Source: Sva-07 sp031426215 (GTDB taxonomy: Bacteria > Actinomycetota > Acidimicrobiia > Acidimicrobiales > Ilumatobacteraceae). From it: 64,000 bases of DNA. A program made the position numbers and the translations under genes. Each line of letters begins with the position of its first letter. Positions within the stretch are counted from its first letter, which is position 1. The notes below the pieces were generated by a model that was given only the letters and a program-made list of their open reading frames with translations, ran no database searches and was not told the origin of the DNA. Of this stretch, positions 40,890-48,971 are shown in pieces. The DNA is taken from positions 62,001 through 126,000 of the forward strand of contig JANPKU010000033.1 of the NCBI GenBank assembly GCA_031426215.1, given 5' to 3'.

Positions 40890-42078
40890 CCCGCTGAGCA
40901 CCAGCCTCTTCGGCCCGGTTGCGCCCGAACAGGTGGATGCTTGCGGCAACGGCCACCCCGCCCACGATCAGGAAGCCAACGGTTCCGGACGACTGCAACG
41001 CCACCGCTGCGAACGCGCCGACGGCCCACGAGAGTTGGAACCGGGTCTCGAACACTGCGAACGCACGCCCCCGGTTCGCTCCCGGTGCGTCACGTTGGAC
41101 GATGCTCTCGAAGTTGAGTCGCCCGAGCGCCGCCATCAGGTTCAGCACCGATGCGAGGATCACCGCACCGAGCGGCCCGCCGAGCACGGACACACCGAGG
41201 CCGGCGCCGGCACACACCAGCAGCGCCACGGTCAACATCGTCTCTTCGCGAACGCGCGCCCGGAGTCCCGACGCAACGGCGTTGCCGACCATCGACGCCA
41301 GCGCCGACACGCCGACGACCGCAGCGAACCACAGGGTGCCCTGGTCCTGCGATCGCAGCCAGAAGGCAAGGTGGAAGAACGTGAATCCCACGAGCCCGCG
41401 CAGGACGGTCATGGCGATCGCTCCGAGCGCGATGTTCGACGAGTGCAGTTGGCGCACTTCGGTGGCATCGACGGCGCTCGGAGCCACGACATCTGGCGAC
41501 AATCGCGTCGCTGCCACGAAGGCGCCGGCGAAGAGCAGCGCGCCGTAGATGAGCGTCGCCGACGCGTTGACCAACTGCAGCAAGATGCCGGCGGGCACCA
41601 CGGCGACGGCGCCCGTGATCCCGGCGATCAAGCCGAGCTTCGAGTTCGCTTCGACGAGTTCGGTCTCGGAACGAACGGTCGAGGGCACGATCGCCGACTT
41701 CGACACGGCGTAGGTCTTCTGGAGCACGAGCGATGCGAACACCAAGGGAAACAGTGCGAGCGCATCGAGGTACTGCGCCATGAGCAGCGTCAGCACCACC
41801 CGAGACAGCGCCACGACCTGGATCACGAATCGGCGCCCGCCCGCGACCCGGTCGATCAGCGGTCCGATCAACGGCGCCACCACCAGGAAGGGGGCAAAGC
41901 CGATCACGAGGAAGAGCAGGACCCGGGACCGAGCGGCGTCGAGATCGATGTCGAAGAAGAGCGAGTCGGCGAGCGCCACGACCATTGCCGCATCGGCGCC
42001 CATCATCAGGGCGTGGGTGACGGCGAGCCGACGGAACTTCGATGCCGGCGGTCGCTGCGCAGCGCTCACCCGTTCCAC
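40810..42078 (-). CDS. MFS transporter
   Basis: A 422-residue protein with about twelve helices, of the exporter-like MFS group. Helix 1 begins near residue 20, LIGPLIDRVAGGRRF corresponds to the motif A loop, and a basic hydrophilic tail of about 35 residues follows the last helix. The longer open frame to 42258 would overlap the response regulator gene; GTG 42078 is chosen because TAGGAT ends 7 bases upstream. It is separated from the pho genes by 38 bases and so has its own promoter. The tail overlaps the DUF2342 gene by 80 bases. Substrate unknown. Confidence 0.8.
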   Translation of the reverse strand: MERVSAAQRPPASKFRRLAVTHALMMGADAAMVVALADSLFFDIDLDAARSRVLLFLVIGFAPFLVVAPLIGPLIDRVAGGRRFVIQVVALSRVVLTLLMAQYLDALALFPLVFASLVLQKTYAVSKSAIVPSTVRSETELVEANSKLGLIAGITGAVAVVPAGILLQLVNASATLIYGALLFAGAFVAATRLSPDVVAPSAVDATEVRQLHSSNIALGAIAMTVLRGLVGFTFFHLAFWLRSQDQGTLWFAAVVGVSALASMVGNAVASGLRARVREETMLTVALLVCAGAGLGVSVLGGPLGAVILASVLNLMAALGRLNFESIVQRDAPGANRGRAFAVFETRFQLSWAVGAFAAVALQSSGTVGFLIVGGVAVAASIHLFGRNRAEEAGAQRVSRRRPGRARGPAPRSRSASERQRDH

Positions 42079-42085
42079 CGCGCCG

Positions 42086-42091
42086 ATCCTA
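42086..42091 (-). promoter_or_regulatory. -10 box TAGGAT, leaderless-type, MFS gene
   Basis: TAGGAT on the minus strand ends 7 bases before GTG 42078, in the 38-base gap after the response regulator gene. Confidence 0.55.
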
Positions 42092-42116
42092 CGGGACCGG
42101 CCCGAACGGGTGAGAT

Positions 42117-42824
42117 TCAGGAGCGTTCGTACTTGTATCCGAGCCCGCGGATCGTGACGATCCGTGACGGGATGGTCGGATCGTCCTCGATCTTGCTGCG
42201 CAGTCGCTTGACGTGGACATCGAGCGTCTTGGTGTCGCCGACGTAGTCGCTGCCCCACACGCGGTCGATCAGCGTCTCGCGAGGGAGCACGCGACCGGCG
42301 TTGGCCAACAGCAGGTGCAACAACTCGAACTCCTTGAGCGGGAGGGTCAGCTCCTGCCCGCGCACCGACACGCGATGTTCCTCCGGATCGAGACTGACGG
42401 CTCCGACGTTCACGGTGCCAGGCGTCAACACGATCGCTGCGGAACTGATGCCGTTCAACTCGGTTCGACGCAGCACGGCGCGCATCCGCGCCACGAGTTC
42501 CCGCAACCGGTACGGCTTGGTGACATAGTCGTCGGCGCCGACCTCGAGACCGACGACCGTGTCGATCTCAGCACCCTTCGCGGTGACCATGATGATCGGA
42601 ATCTGAGTCTTCTTGCGCAGCTGGCGGCACACGTCGATGCCGCTGATCTTCGGCAGCATCACGTCGAGCAGGACGATGTCGGGTTGCACCTCGTCGAACA
42701 TGTCGAGCGCTTGGGCGCCGTCGGTGGCGACCACCACGTCGAACCCTTCTCGCCGCAACCCGATCGTCAATGCCTCGACGAAACTCGCCTCGTCCTCGAC
42801 GACGAGGACCGTTGCCTCACTCAC
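42117..42824 (-). CDS. OmpR-family response regulator of the phosphate system (RegX3/PhoP-like)
   Basis: A 235-residue regulator. The receiver domain (about 1-120) contains VLVVEDE, the phosphorylation Asp in DIVLLDVMLPKISGIDV (about residue 51), MVTAKG and the Lys of DDYVTKPYRL. The C-terminal winged helix (about 135-233) holds LPLKEFELLHLLLANAGRV and KTLDVHVKRLRSKIE. Its gene overlaps the end of the sensor kinase gene by 8 bases and follows pst-phoU, so it should control the phosphate-starvation response. The GTG 42824 start is fixed by the domain start. A PHO-box-like repeat before pstS is its expected target. Confidence 0.92.
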   Translation of the reverse strand: MSEATVLVVEDEASFVEALTIGLRREGFDVVVATDGAQALDMFDEVQPDIVLLDVMLPKISGIDVCRQLRKKTQIPIIMVTAKGAEIDTVVGLEVGADDYVTKPYRLRELVARMRAVLRRTELNGISSAAIVLTPGTVNVGAVSLDPEEHRVSVRGQELTLPLKEFELLHLLLANAGRVLPRETLIDRVWGSDYVGDTKTLDVHVKRLRSKIEDDPTIPSRIVTIRGLGYKYERS

Positions 42825-43980
42825 GTTGTTGTTGCTCCTCGAGAAGATTGGCGCGCGACGGGGTGTCCGTGGGTACCACGAGCGATGCGGGAAGGCGCAG
42901 CACGAAGGTCGACCCCTCGCCTTCCTGCGACGAGACCAGCACCTCACCACCATGGTTCGTGGCGACATGACGAACGATGGACAGCCCGAGCCCTGTGCCC
43001 CCGGTCTCGCGGCTGCGTGCCTTGTCGACGCGGTAGAACCGTTCGAAGATGCGGTCGAGGTCGCGGGTGGGGATTCCGACGCCCTGATCGGCCACCATCA
43101 CTTCGACCGCAGCGTCGTCGACGCGTGTCCTCACCTGGACCACGTCGCTCGGATGGCTGTACTTCACCGCGTTCTCGACGAGGTTGCCGACGGCCGAGAT
43201 GAGCTGGAGTTCGTCGCCACGAATCCAGAGGGCGTCGGGCATGTCCAACACCGTGATCTGTACGCCGCGGCCGGCGTCGACAGCACGACCGCGACCGACA
43301 GCTGCTCGCACGACAGCGATCAGGTCGACCTCGGTGGCGCCAGGTCTGGTCGACTCGATCTGCGACAACTTGAGCAGGTCGTCGATCGTCCTCACCGCCC
43401 GATGCGCCTCTTCGACGAGATGGTCGGCGAGGCGGTGCACGATCTCGGTGTCGGTCTCGCCGATCAGTGCTTCGGCAAGGACCGCCACGGCGCCGACCGG
43501 GGTCTTGAGTTCGTGCGAGATGTTGGTGACGAAGTCTGTCCGCATCGCGTCGGTACGCATGCGTTCGCTCACATCGCGAATGGTGGCAACCGCGCCGCCA
43601 CCTGGAATCGGATCGGCTGCGACCTCCAACCACGAGCGAGGTGGGCCCTGCAGTTCGACGACACGTCGGACGCGCTCGCCGGTTCGTGTGCTCGACAGGA
43701 TCGTTGCGAGGTGATCGTCGAGGACCAGGCCGACATGTGTGCCGCGGGTGGACTGCGCAGCTGCGTTGCGGTACACCACCGCACCCGATCCCGACGCGAT
43801 GACCACACCGATCTCGAGATGATCGACGGCCTCGGTGAGTCTGAGGGCGATGTCGTCAGGATCGACCATGTTCCCTGCCACCGGCGCGACGGGTCGGTCC
43901 GACCGACGTGACGATCGGGCCAGAGCGATCGCAATGCCGAGTCCGACGCCGATCGCCAACGAAAGAGCGACGGTGAACAT
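42817..43980 (-). CDS. Sensor histidine kinase of the phosphate system (SenX3/PhoR-like)
   Basis: A 387-residue kinase. It has one N-terminal membrane helix (about 3-22), a PAS-like domain (about 45-130, LEIGVVIASGSGAVVYRN), the H-box FVTNISHELKTPVGAV with the phospho-His (about residue 156), and the N, G1 and G2 boxes NLVENAVKYS, DQGVGIP and GGTGLGLSIV. Low-phosphate signalling in this family comes through the Pst transporter and PhoU rather than an external sensor, which fits the lack of a large extracytoplasmic domain. PhoU ends 3 bases upstream. SenX3 usually has two membrane helices; only one is seen here. Confidence 0.9.
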   Translation of the reverse strand: MFTVALSLAIGVGLGIAIALARSSRRSDRPVAPVAGNMVDPDDIALRLTEAVDHLEIGVVIASGSGAVVYRNAAAQSTRGTHVGLVLDDHLATILSSTRTGERVRRVVELQGPPRSWLEVAADPIPGGGAVATIRDVSERMRTDAMRTDFVTNISHELKTPVGAVAVLAEALIGETDTEIVHRLADHLVEEAHRAVRTIDDLLKLSQIESTRPGATEVDLIAVVRAAVGRGRAVDAGRGVQITVLDMPDALWIRGDELQLISAVGNLVENAVKYSHPSDVVQVRTRVDDAAVEVMVADQGVGIPTRDLDRIFERFYRVDKARSRETGGTGLGLSIVRHVATNHGGEVLVSSQEGEGSTFVLRLPASLVVPTDTPSRANLLEEQQQRE

Positions 43981-43983
43981 GGA

Positions 43984-44709
43984 TCAGGCTGATTCAGCCG
44001 GGCCGGATGAACCGCTCGGCGAGATCTCGTTGCCACTCTCCGGGTACGGGTGCGTGGGCAGCCACCCGCTCGCAATGTAACGAGTGTGGCCGGCGATGTT
44101 GACGGCGTGGTCACCGATGCGCTCGTAGAAGCGCGCCACCAACCCGAGTTGCACCCCGACCTGCAGGTCGATCCGACTCGCCGAATGGCTCTCGAAGATC
44201 GTCTGGATGAACTGGCGGTGGAGGTCGTCGAGATAGGTGTCCATGTCGTAGAGGGCAGCAGACCGCGACTCGTCACCGAGGAGGTACGCCTCGGTCGTCT
44301 CCTTGAACAACAGCTGGGCCTGATTGCCCATCTTCTGGATCAGCCCGCGCAGGTTGCCGTCGAGTTCGTGGCTGTAGATCCGGCGCGCAGCCTTGGCGAT
44401 GTTGGCGCACAGGTCGGCCGAGCGCTCGACGTCGGCGATGATCTTGATCGCGGCCACGAGTTGGCGCAGGTCGCGGGCGACGGGCTGCTGGAGTGCGATC
44501 ACTCGGAAACAGGCCTCCTCCAGATCACGCGCCCGACGGTCGTATTCGACATCGCCGTTGACGAGGTATTCGGCACCTTCCAGGTCGAACGACAACAAGA
44601 TCTCGGTCGCGCGTGGGACGAGCTCGGTGACCCCCGCGGACAGGCGGGCGATGCCGTCGCGGATCTCACCGAGTTGTTCGTGGAACTCACGGCGCAGCTC
44701 CTCGGGCAT
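43984..44709 (-). CDS. phoU: Phosphate transport system regulator
   Basis: A 241-residue protein of two three-helix bundles that links the PstSCAB transporter to the sensor kinase and represses the Pho response when phosphate is abundant. The metal-binding helix motifs are seen in DVEYDRRARDLEEACFRVIALQ (split over residues about 53-74) and in the second bundle at LYDMDTYLDDLHRQF. The sequence FYERIGDHAVNIAGHTRYI near the C-terminus is highly typical. Its ATG overlaps the pstB stop (ATGA), so the two are translated together. Confidence 0.93.
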   Translation of the reverse strand: MPEELRREFHEQLGEIRDGIARLSAGVTELVPRATEILLSFDLEGAEYLVNGDVEYDRRARDLEEACFRVIALQQPVARDLRQLVAAIKIIADVERSADLCANIAKAARRIYSHELDGNLRGLIQKMGNQAQLLFKETTEAYLLGDESRSAALYDMDTYLDDLHRQFIQTIFESHSASRIDLQVGVQLGLVARFYERIGDHAVNIAGHTRYIASGWLPTHPYPESGNEISPSGSSGPAESA

Positions 44710-45560
44710 CAGCCGAACCTCCCCGTCACGTAGCGTTCCGTGCGCTCGTCGGCCGGATTCGAGAACATCTTCTCGGTGCGGTCGTACTCCACGAGGATGC
44801 CGGTTCGGGTGTCAGAGGTTTCGTTGACCTCGACGGAGTAGAAGGCCGTCATGTCGCTCACGCGGGCAGCCTGTTGCATGTTGTGGGTCACGATCACGAT
44901 CGTGTATTCCTCCTTGATCTCCTCCATCAGCTCCTCGATCTTGCCGGTGGCGATCGGATCGAGCGCCGAACAGGGCTCGTCCATCAAGATGACGTCAGGT
45001 TCCACGGCGATCGCTCGTGCGATGCACAGGCGCTGCTGCTGGCCGCCGGACATCCCCATCGCGGAGGCCTTGAGGCGATCCTTGACCTCGTCCCAGAGCG
45101 CCGCACGACGCAGCGACGATTCGACGATGTCATCGAGTTCGGACTTCTTCTTGACACCGCTGATCCGGGGACCGAAGGCGAGGTTGTCGTAGATCGACTT
45201 GGGGAACGGGTTCGGCTTCTGGAACACCATCCCGATCCGGCGTCGGACCTCGACGGCATCGATGCCCTGGCTGTACAGGTCGATGCCGTGGTACTCGATG
45301 CGACCCTTGACGCGAGCCGTCTCGATCAGGTCGTTCATCCGGTTGAAACACCGCAGCATGGTGGACTTGCCGCAGCCCGACGGACCGATGAACGCCGTGA
45401 TCTGATTCTTCGCAATTTCGAGGTTCACGTCGCGAACAGCGAGGAAGTCGCCGTAGTAGACGTGCACGTCGTCGACGACGAACACCGCTTCGTTGGGGGT
45501 CGTCGAGTCGACCACCTCCTCGTGACCGGTCGACTCGGTGTGATCCGTTGTGAACTCCAC
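44709..45560 (-). CDS. pstB: Phosphate ABC transporter ATP-binding protein
   Basis: A 283-residue ATPase of the high-affinity phosphate importer. Walker A is IGPSGCGKST (about 65-74), the PstB hallmark FQKPNPFPKSIYDN follows, the signature is MSGGQQQRLCIARA and Walker B is VILMDEPCSALD. The N-terminal 30 residues are an acidic extension. The start GTG 45560 has GGAAGGA 8 bases upstream; the longer open frame has no better start. It is 58 bases downstream of pstA. Confidence 0.95.
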   Translation of the reverse strand: MEFTTDHTESTGHEEVVDSTTPNEAVFVVDDVHVYYGDFLAVRDVNLEIAKNQITAFIGPSGCGKSTMLRCFNRMNDLIETARVKGRIEYHGIDLYSQGIDAVEVRRRIGMVFQKPNPFPKSIYDNLAFGPRISGVKKKSELDDIVESSLRRAALWDEVKDRLKASAMGMSGGQQQRLCIARAIAVEPDVILMDEPCSALDPIATGKIEELMEEIKEEYTIVIVTHNMQQAARVSDMTAFYSVEVNETSDTRTGILVEYDRTEKMFSNPADERTERYVTGRFG

Positions 45561-45618
45561 GAGGGAATCCTTCCTGACGTCTGTTCGTTGAGGGGGGTTC
45601 GATGGTGTCGTCACCAGT

Positions 45619-46554
45619 TCACCACTTTCGTTGATAGCGGTTGCGCAGCCAGATGGCAACGGCGTTCATGAACAACACGAGCACCAACAGCACCACCGAC
45701 GCCGCTGCTGTCAATTCCCGGAAGTCCTCTCCGGGCTGGCGGGCGTACGAGAAGATGACCACCGGCATCGCGGTGAACGCCGAGCCGAGCTGATCGAAGA
45801 ACGACTGGTTCCCGGTTCGGAGCAGTCCGGTCGCTGCTCCGACGAGCAGGATCGGAGCCGCTTCTCCCGCCGCACGGGCAAGTGAGAGCACGACGCCCGT
45901 CAGGATGCCGGGCGCAGCAGCTGGGAGTACGTGGCTTCGCGTCGTCTCCCAACGCGTCGCTCCGACCCCGAATGCGCCCTCGCGGACGCTGTACGGAACC
46001 GCCCGGAGCGCTTCAGACGCCGTGATGATCACGATGGGCAACACCAGCGCCGAGAGCGCCAGGCCGCCCGCCCACACCGTGCTGCCAAGGCCGAAGAACT
46101 GCACGAAGAGCGCCAACCCCAGCAGGCCGTACACGATCGACGGGACGCCCGCGAGGTTGCGCACATTGAGTCGGGTGAACGACGCCAGCCTGGACTTGCC
46201 GGCGTACTCCTCGAGGTAGACGGCGCAGGCGACCCCGAGCGGGATTGCCACGACAGCAACGATCAACGCCAATTGGATCGTTCCCTTGATCCCTTGCCAG
46301 ACCCCCGCCTGGGCGGCAGTCGCCGAGTTGAGCGGACCGGTCAGGAAGTCGCCGGGACGGTCGGTCCAGATCGGCCAGCTCCGACGCATCAGGTCGACGA
46401 GCAGTACTCCGAGAATCAACAGCGAGCCGATCAGCGACAGGATCAGGAGTCCTTCGATGATCTTGCCCTTGACATCGCGGCGCCCTGCGGACACACCAGC
46501 GGTGACCGCTGCGGCGGTTGCGCCACCGACGGACTGCGGAGTGGAGAGCTTCAT
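45619..46554 (-). CDS. pstA: Phosphate ABC transporter permease
   Basis: A 311-residue inner-membrane permease with six main helices. The cytoplasmic coupling loop is seen in ALRAVPYSVREGAFGVGATRW (split across residues about 185-205), and SIVYGLLGLALFVQF precedes it. It pairs with PstC to form the phosphate channel. The ATG overlaps the pstC stop codon by one base (TGATG). Confidence 0.94.
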   Translation of the reverse strand: MKLSTPQSVGGATAAAVTAGVSAGRRDVKGKIIEGLLILSLIGSLLILGVLLVDLMRRSWPIWTDRPGDFLTGPLNSATAAQAGVWQGIKGTIQLALIVAVVAIPLGVACAVYLEEYAGKSRLASFTRLNVRNLAGVPSIVYGLLGLALFVQFFGLGSTVWAGGLALSALVLPIVIITASEALRAVPYSVREGAFGVGATRWETTRSHVLPAAAPGILTGVVLSLARAAGEAAPILLVGAATGLLRTGNQSFFDQLGSAFTAMPVVIFSYARQPGEDFRELTAAASVVLLVLVLFMNAVAIWLRNRYQRKW

Positions 46555-47507
46555 CAGTACTCCTCTCGCAGCTTGTTGACCAAGCGATCGCTGACGAAGT
46601 TGAGCAGCAACGTCATGAAGAACAGCAACAGCCCGATGAAATAGAGGCTCTGGAAGGCGTTGTTGTCGCCGGCCACCTGGTCGCTGCCGAATCCGAGCGC
46701 TGCCATCGCCGCCGTCATCGTCTGTCCGGGCTGGAGCGGATCGAGACTGAAGAGACCGCCGCCGGTGGCGCCGGCCGCGATGGCGACCACCATCGTTTCG
46801 CCGACCGCTCGGGACACGCCGAGGATCAGTGCGGCGATGATGCCGGAGATCGCTGCCGGGAACACCACCTTGAAGGTCGCTTGCCAGCGGTTGGCACCGA
46901 GGCCGTAGGAGGCCTCGCGAAGCGCAAGTGGTACAGCCGACAGGGCGTCCTCAGCGACCGATGCGATGATCGGAATCGTCAGGATGCCGACGCCGATTCC
47001 TGCCGCCGCGAGCGTGAACGCGGCGTTCGCTCCGGAGAAGAGGTTCGCGATGATGTTCGGGTTGATGTAGGCGATGGCAAAGTATCCGAGCACGACGCTC
47101 GGAACGCCGGCGAGGAGCTCCAGCACGGGCTTGATGGTCCTGCGCACCCTTGGCTTCGCATACTCGGAGAGGTAGATGGCGGCACCGAGACCGAGCGGAA
47201 CGGCGACGATCATGGCGATGCCGGTGACGATGAACGTTCCGGCGACCAAGGTGCCGATGTCGAAGATTCCCCGACGCGGGAACCATCCGATCGAGAACAG
47301 CGCTCCGAGACCGTCGTCGGTGTCGGCGAGGCCCTGCAGGAACGCAATGGCGTCGACGATGAGCGTCGCGATGATGGCGACCGTGACGGCGAACGTCGTG
47401 AATGCAGCCGTGATGAAGAAGTACTTCATCGCCCTGTCGACGGTCTTGCGCCTCGGGTCGATGCGGAGATCGGCGGCGGAGCGGATCTCGGTGTTGGAGA
47501 CAGCCAT
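46554..47507 (-). CDS. pstC: Phosphate ABC transporter permease
   Basis: A 317-residue permease with six helices in the conserved part. The N-terminal segment of about 30 residues is cytoplasmic and basic. Typical blocks are IYLSEYAKPRVRRTIKPVLE, ELLAGVPSVVLGYFA and the coupling loop LSAVPLALREASYGLGANRW (about 195-215). The start ATG 47507 lies 141 bases after the pstS stop; a very stable hairpin sits in that gap, which probably lowers permease expression relative to PstS. Confidence 0.94.
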   Translation of the reverse strand: MAVSNTEIRSAADLRIDPRRKTVDRAMKYFFITAAFTTFAVTVAIIATLIVDAIAFLQGLADTDDGLGALFSIGWFPRRGIFDIGTLVAGTFIVTGIAMIVAVPLGLGAAIYLSEYAKPRVRRTIKPVLELLAGVPSVVLGYFAIAYINPNIIANLFSGANAAFTLAAAGIGVGILTIPIIASVAEDALSAVPLALREASYGLGANRWQATFKVVFPAAISGIIAALILGVSRAVGETMVVAIAAGATGGGLFSLDPLQPGQTMTAAMAALGFGSDQVAGDNNAFQSLYFIGLLLFFMTLLLNFVSDRLVNKLREEY

Positions 47508-47595
47508 ACGTTCCGTGCGGTCCTTGTCGTCGATGTCGAGCTACGGCGGATGCCCGTTCGAACGCAAGCTACTCGCGTTCACTCAGGACGAGCTG

Positions 47596-47630
47596 CGGCG
47601 CCGACCCCGGGGGGTGTGGGGTCGGCGCCG
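47596..47630 (-). terminator. pstS-pstC intercistronic hairpin, partial terminator or mRNA stabiliser
   Basis: Perfect 13-bp arms CGGCGCCGACCCC (47596-47608) and GGGGTCGGCGCCG (47618-47630) with a 9-base loop, 18 bases after the pstS stop on the minus strand. There is no T tract. Such hairpins after binding-protein genes usually protect the upstream message or attenuate downstream transcription. Confidence 0.75.
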
Positions 47631-47648
47631 AACAGCCTCAGCGGGAAA

Positions 47649-48797
47649 TCAGCCCTCGCGGGTTCCGGTCTCGCGAGCTTCCCAGACACCCTGCGTGACT
47701 GCGAGCAGCTCCTCGTTCAAGGGTACGTAGGGCACCTGACCGTCGCCGGTCCCGACGAGCGTCGTGAGGGCCTCGTTGACGTAGAAGTCGACGAACGACT
47801 CGAGCGCAGGATTCCCATCGAGCGCCGGAACACTGACGTAGATGAACAGCGGACGAGCGATCGGGAACTCACCCGAGGCGATCGTCTCGGCCGTCGGCTC
47901 GACGCAGCCGTCGCCGCCATCGATTTGCAACGGCTTGATTGTGTCGAGGTTCTCCTCGACGAAGGCGAAGCCGACCCAGCCGAGCGATGTCGGGTTGGCG
48001 GCGATGCCCTCGATGATCACGTTGTCGTTCGGGCTCGCCGTGTAGTCAGGACGCACGTTTGCGTCTTCGACTCCCAGTGCGTCACCGACTTCTGCGATCA
48101 CGATCTCGACGAAGCTGTCGAACGTGCCGGACTCCTCACCGGGCGCCGTCACGGTCAGTGTGGCGTCAGGGTACGGCGTGTTGACGGCACCGAGGTCGGT
48201 CACCGTGGCGCCGATCTCGTCGCCGGCTGCCGAGGCGTCGGCCCAGTTGCCGATGCCGGTTGCGTCGGGGCCGAGCAAGGCGTACAGGTCGACGAACGAC
48301 AGGCACTCGACTGCGTCGTTCTCGGCGGACGTGACAACCGACAGGCCGTCGACGGCAACCTGGAGCTCAATGAACTCGATCCCGTTGGCCTCGCAGTCGG
48401 CGATCTCTTCTTCCTTGATCGCCCGAGACGCATCGGAGATGTCGGTCTCGCCGGCGCAGAACTTGGCGAAACCGTCGCCGGTGCCGGGGCCCTCGACCGT
48501 GATCGCCACGCCGGGGTTGGCGTCGGCGAAGGCATTGCCGGCAGCGATCGAAATTGGCTCGACGGTGGACGAGCCGGACACGAAGATGCTGCCCGAAGCG
48601 TCGCCGCCCTCAGCCGGAGCGTCGGTGGTCTCGGTCATCTCCTCGGTGGTCTCGGTCATGTCGCCGTCGGTCGTTGCCGAGCTCTCGACGGGGGCGTCCG
48701 TTGCGTCGGTGGTGGCGTCATCGTCGCTGCCGCAGGCTGCAGCAACGAGGGTCAATGCCAGGGCGCCTGCAAAAATGCGGCGTTTGGAAGTGTTCAC
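47649..48797 (-). CDS. pstS: Phosphate-binding lipoprotein of the Pst transporter
   Basis: A 382-residue periplasm-side receptor that binds inorganic phosphate. The signal ends in the lipobox VAAAC (Cys about 21), followed by an acidic Asp/Glu/Thr-rich linker to about residue 65. The phosphate-binding fold starts SGSIFVSGSSTVEP, and TDISDASRAIKEEE, APGEESGTFDSFVE and SLGWVGFAF are ligand-loop regions. The start GTG 48797 has GGAG 8 bases upstream. The promoter carries a PHO-box-like direct repeat, so induction by phosphate limitation is expected. Confidence 0.94.
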   Translation of the reverse strand: MNTSKRRIFAGALALTLVAAACGSDDDATTDATDAPVESSATTDGDMTETTEEMTETTDAPAEGGDASGSIFVSGSSTVEPISIAAGNAFADANPGVAITVEGPGTGDGFAKFCAGETDISDASRAIKEEEIADCEANGIEFIELQVAVDGLSVVTSAENDAVECLSFVDLYALLGPDATGIGNWADASAAGDEIGATVTDLGAVNTPYPDATLTVTAPGEESGTFDSFVEIVIAEVGDALGVEDANVRPDYTASPNDNVIIEGIAANPTSLGWVGFAFVEENLDTIKPLQIDGGDGCVEPTAETIASGEFPIARPLFIYVSVPALDGNPALESFVDFYVNEALTTLVGTGDGQVPYVPLNEELLAVTQGVWEARETGTREG

Positions 48798-48879
48798 GAT
48801 TCCAACTCCATTCGTAGGGGGATGTTGTTTGGTCATCATCCGTTCATCTGGAACCGACCTCGGCCGGATTCCGGGGTGC

Positions 48880-48934
48880 ACCGTAGACACCGCAAATGAA
48901 CTGGAACCCCTCCCAAGGTGAACGAGAGGTGAAC
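48880..48934 (-). promoter_or_regulatory. PHO-box-like repeats and -10 of the pst operon
   Basis: On the minus strand GTTCACC occurs at 48934-48928 and again 11 bases on at 48923-48917. A third unit, GTTCATT (48901-48895), sits in the same 11-base register after one degenerate unit. A TACGGT -10 box (48885-48880) follows. The spacing matches the 11-base direct repeats bound by actinobacterial PhoP/RegX3. Binding is inferred. Confidence 0.7.
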
Positions 48935-48971
48935 AGCACCCGTCATCGCGGCGAACTGTGGCCGCGAGGGT

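Noticed and set aside
46518..48899. A 793-codon plus-strand frame opposite pstC and pstS
   Set aside because: No fold or motif, antisense composition, and pstC/pstS are unambiguous on the other strand.
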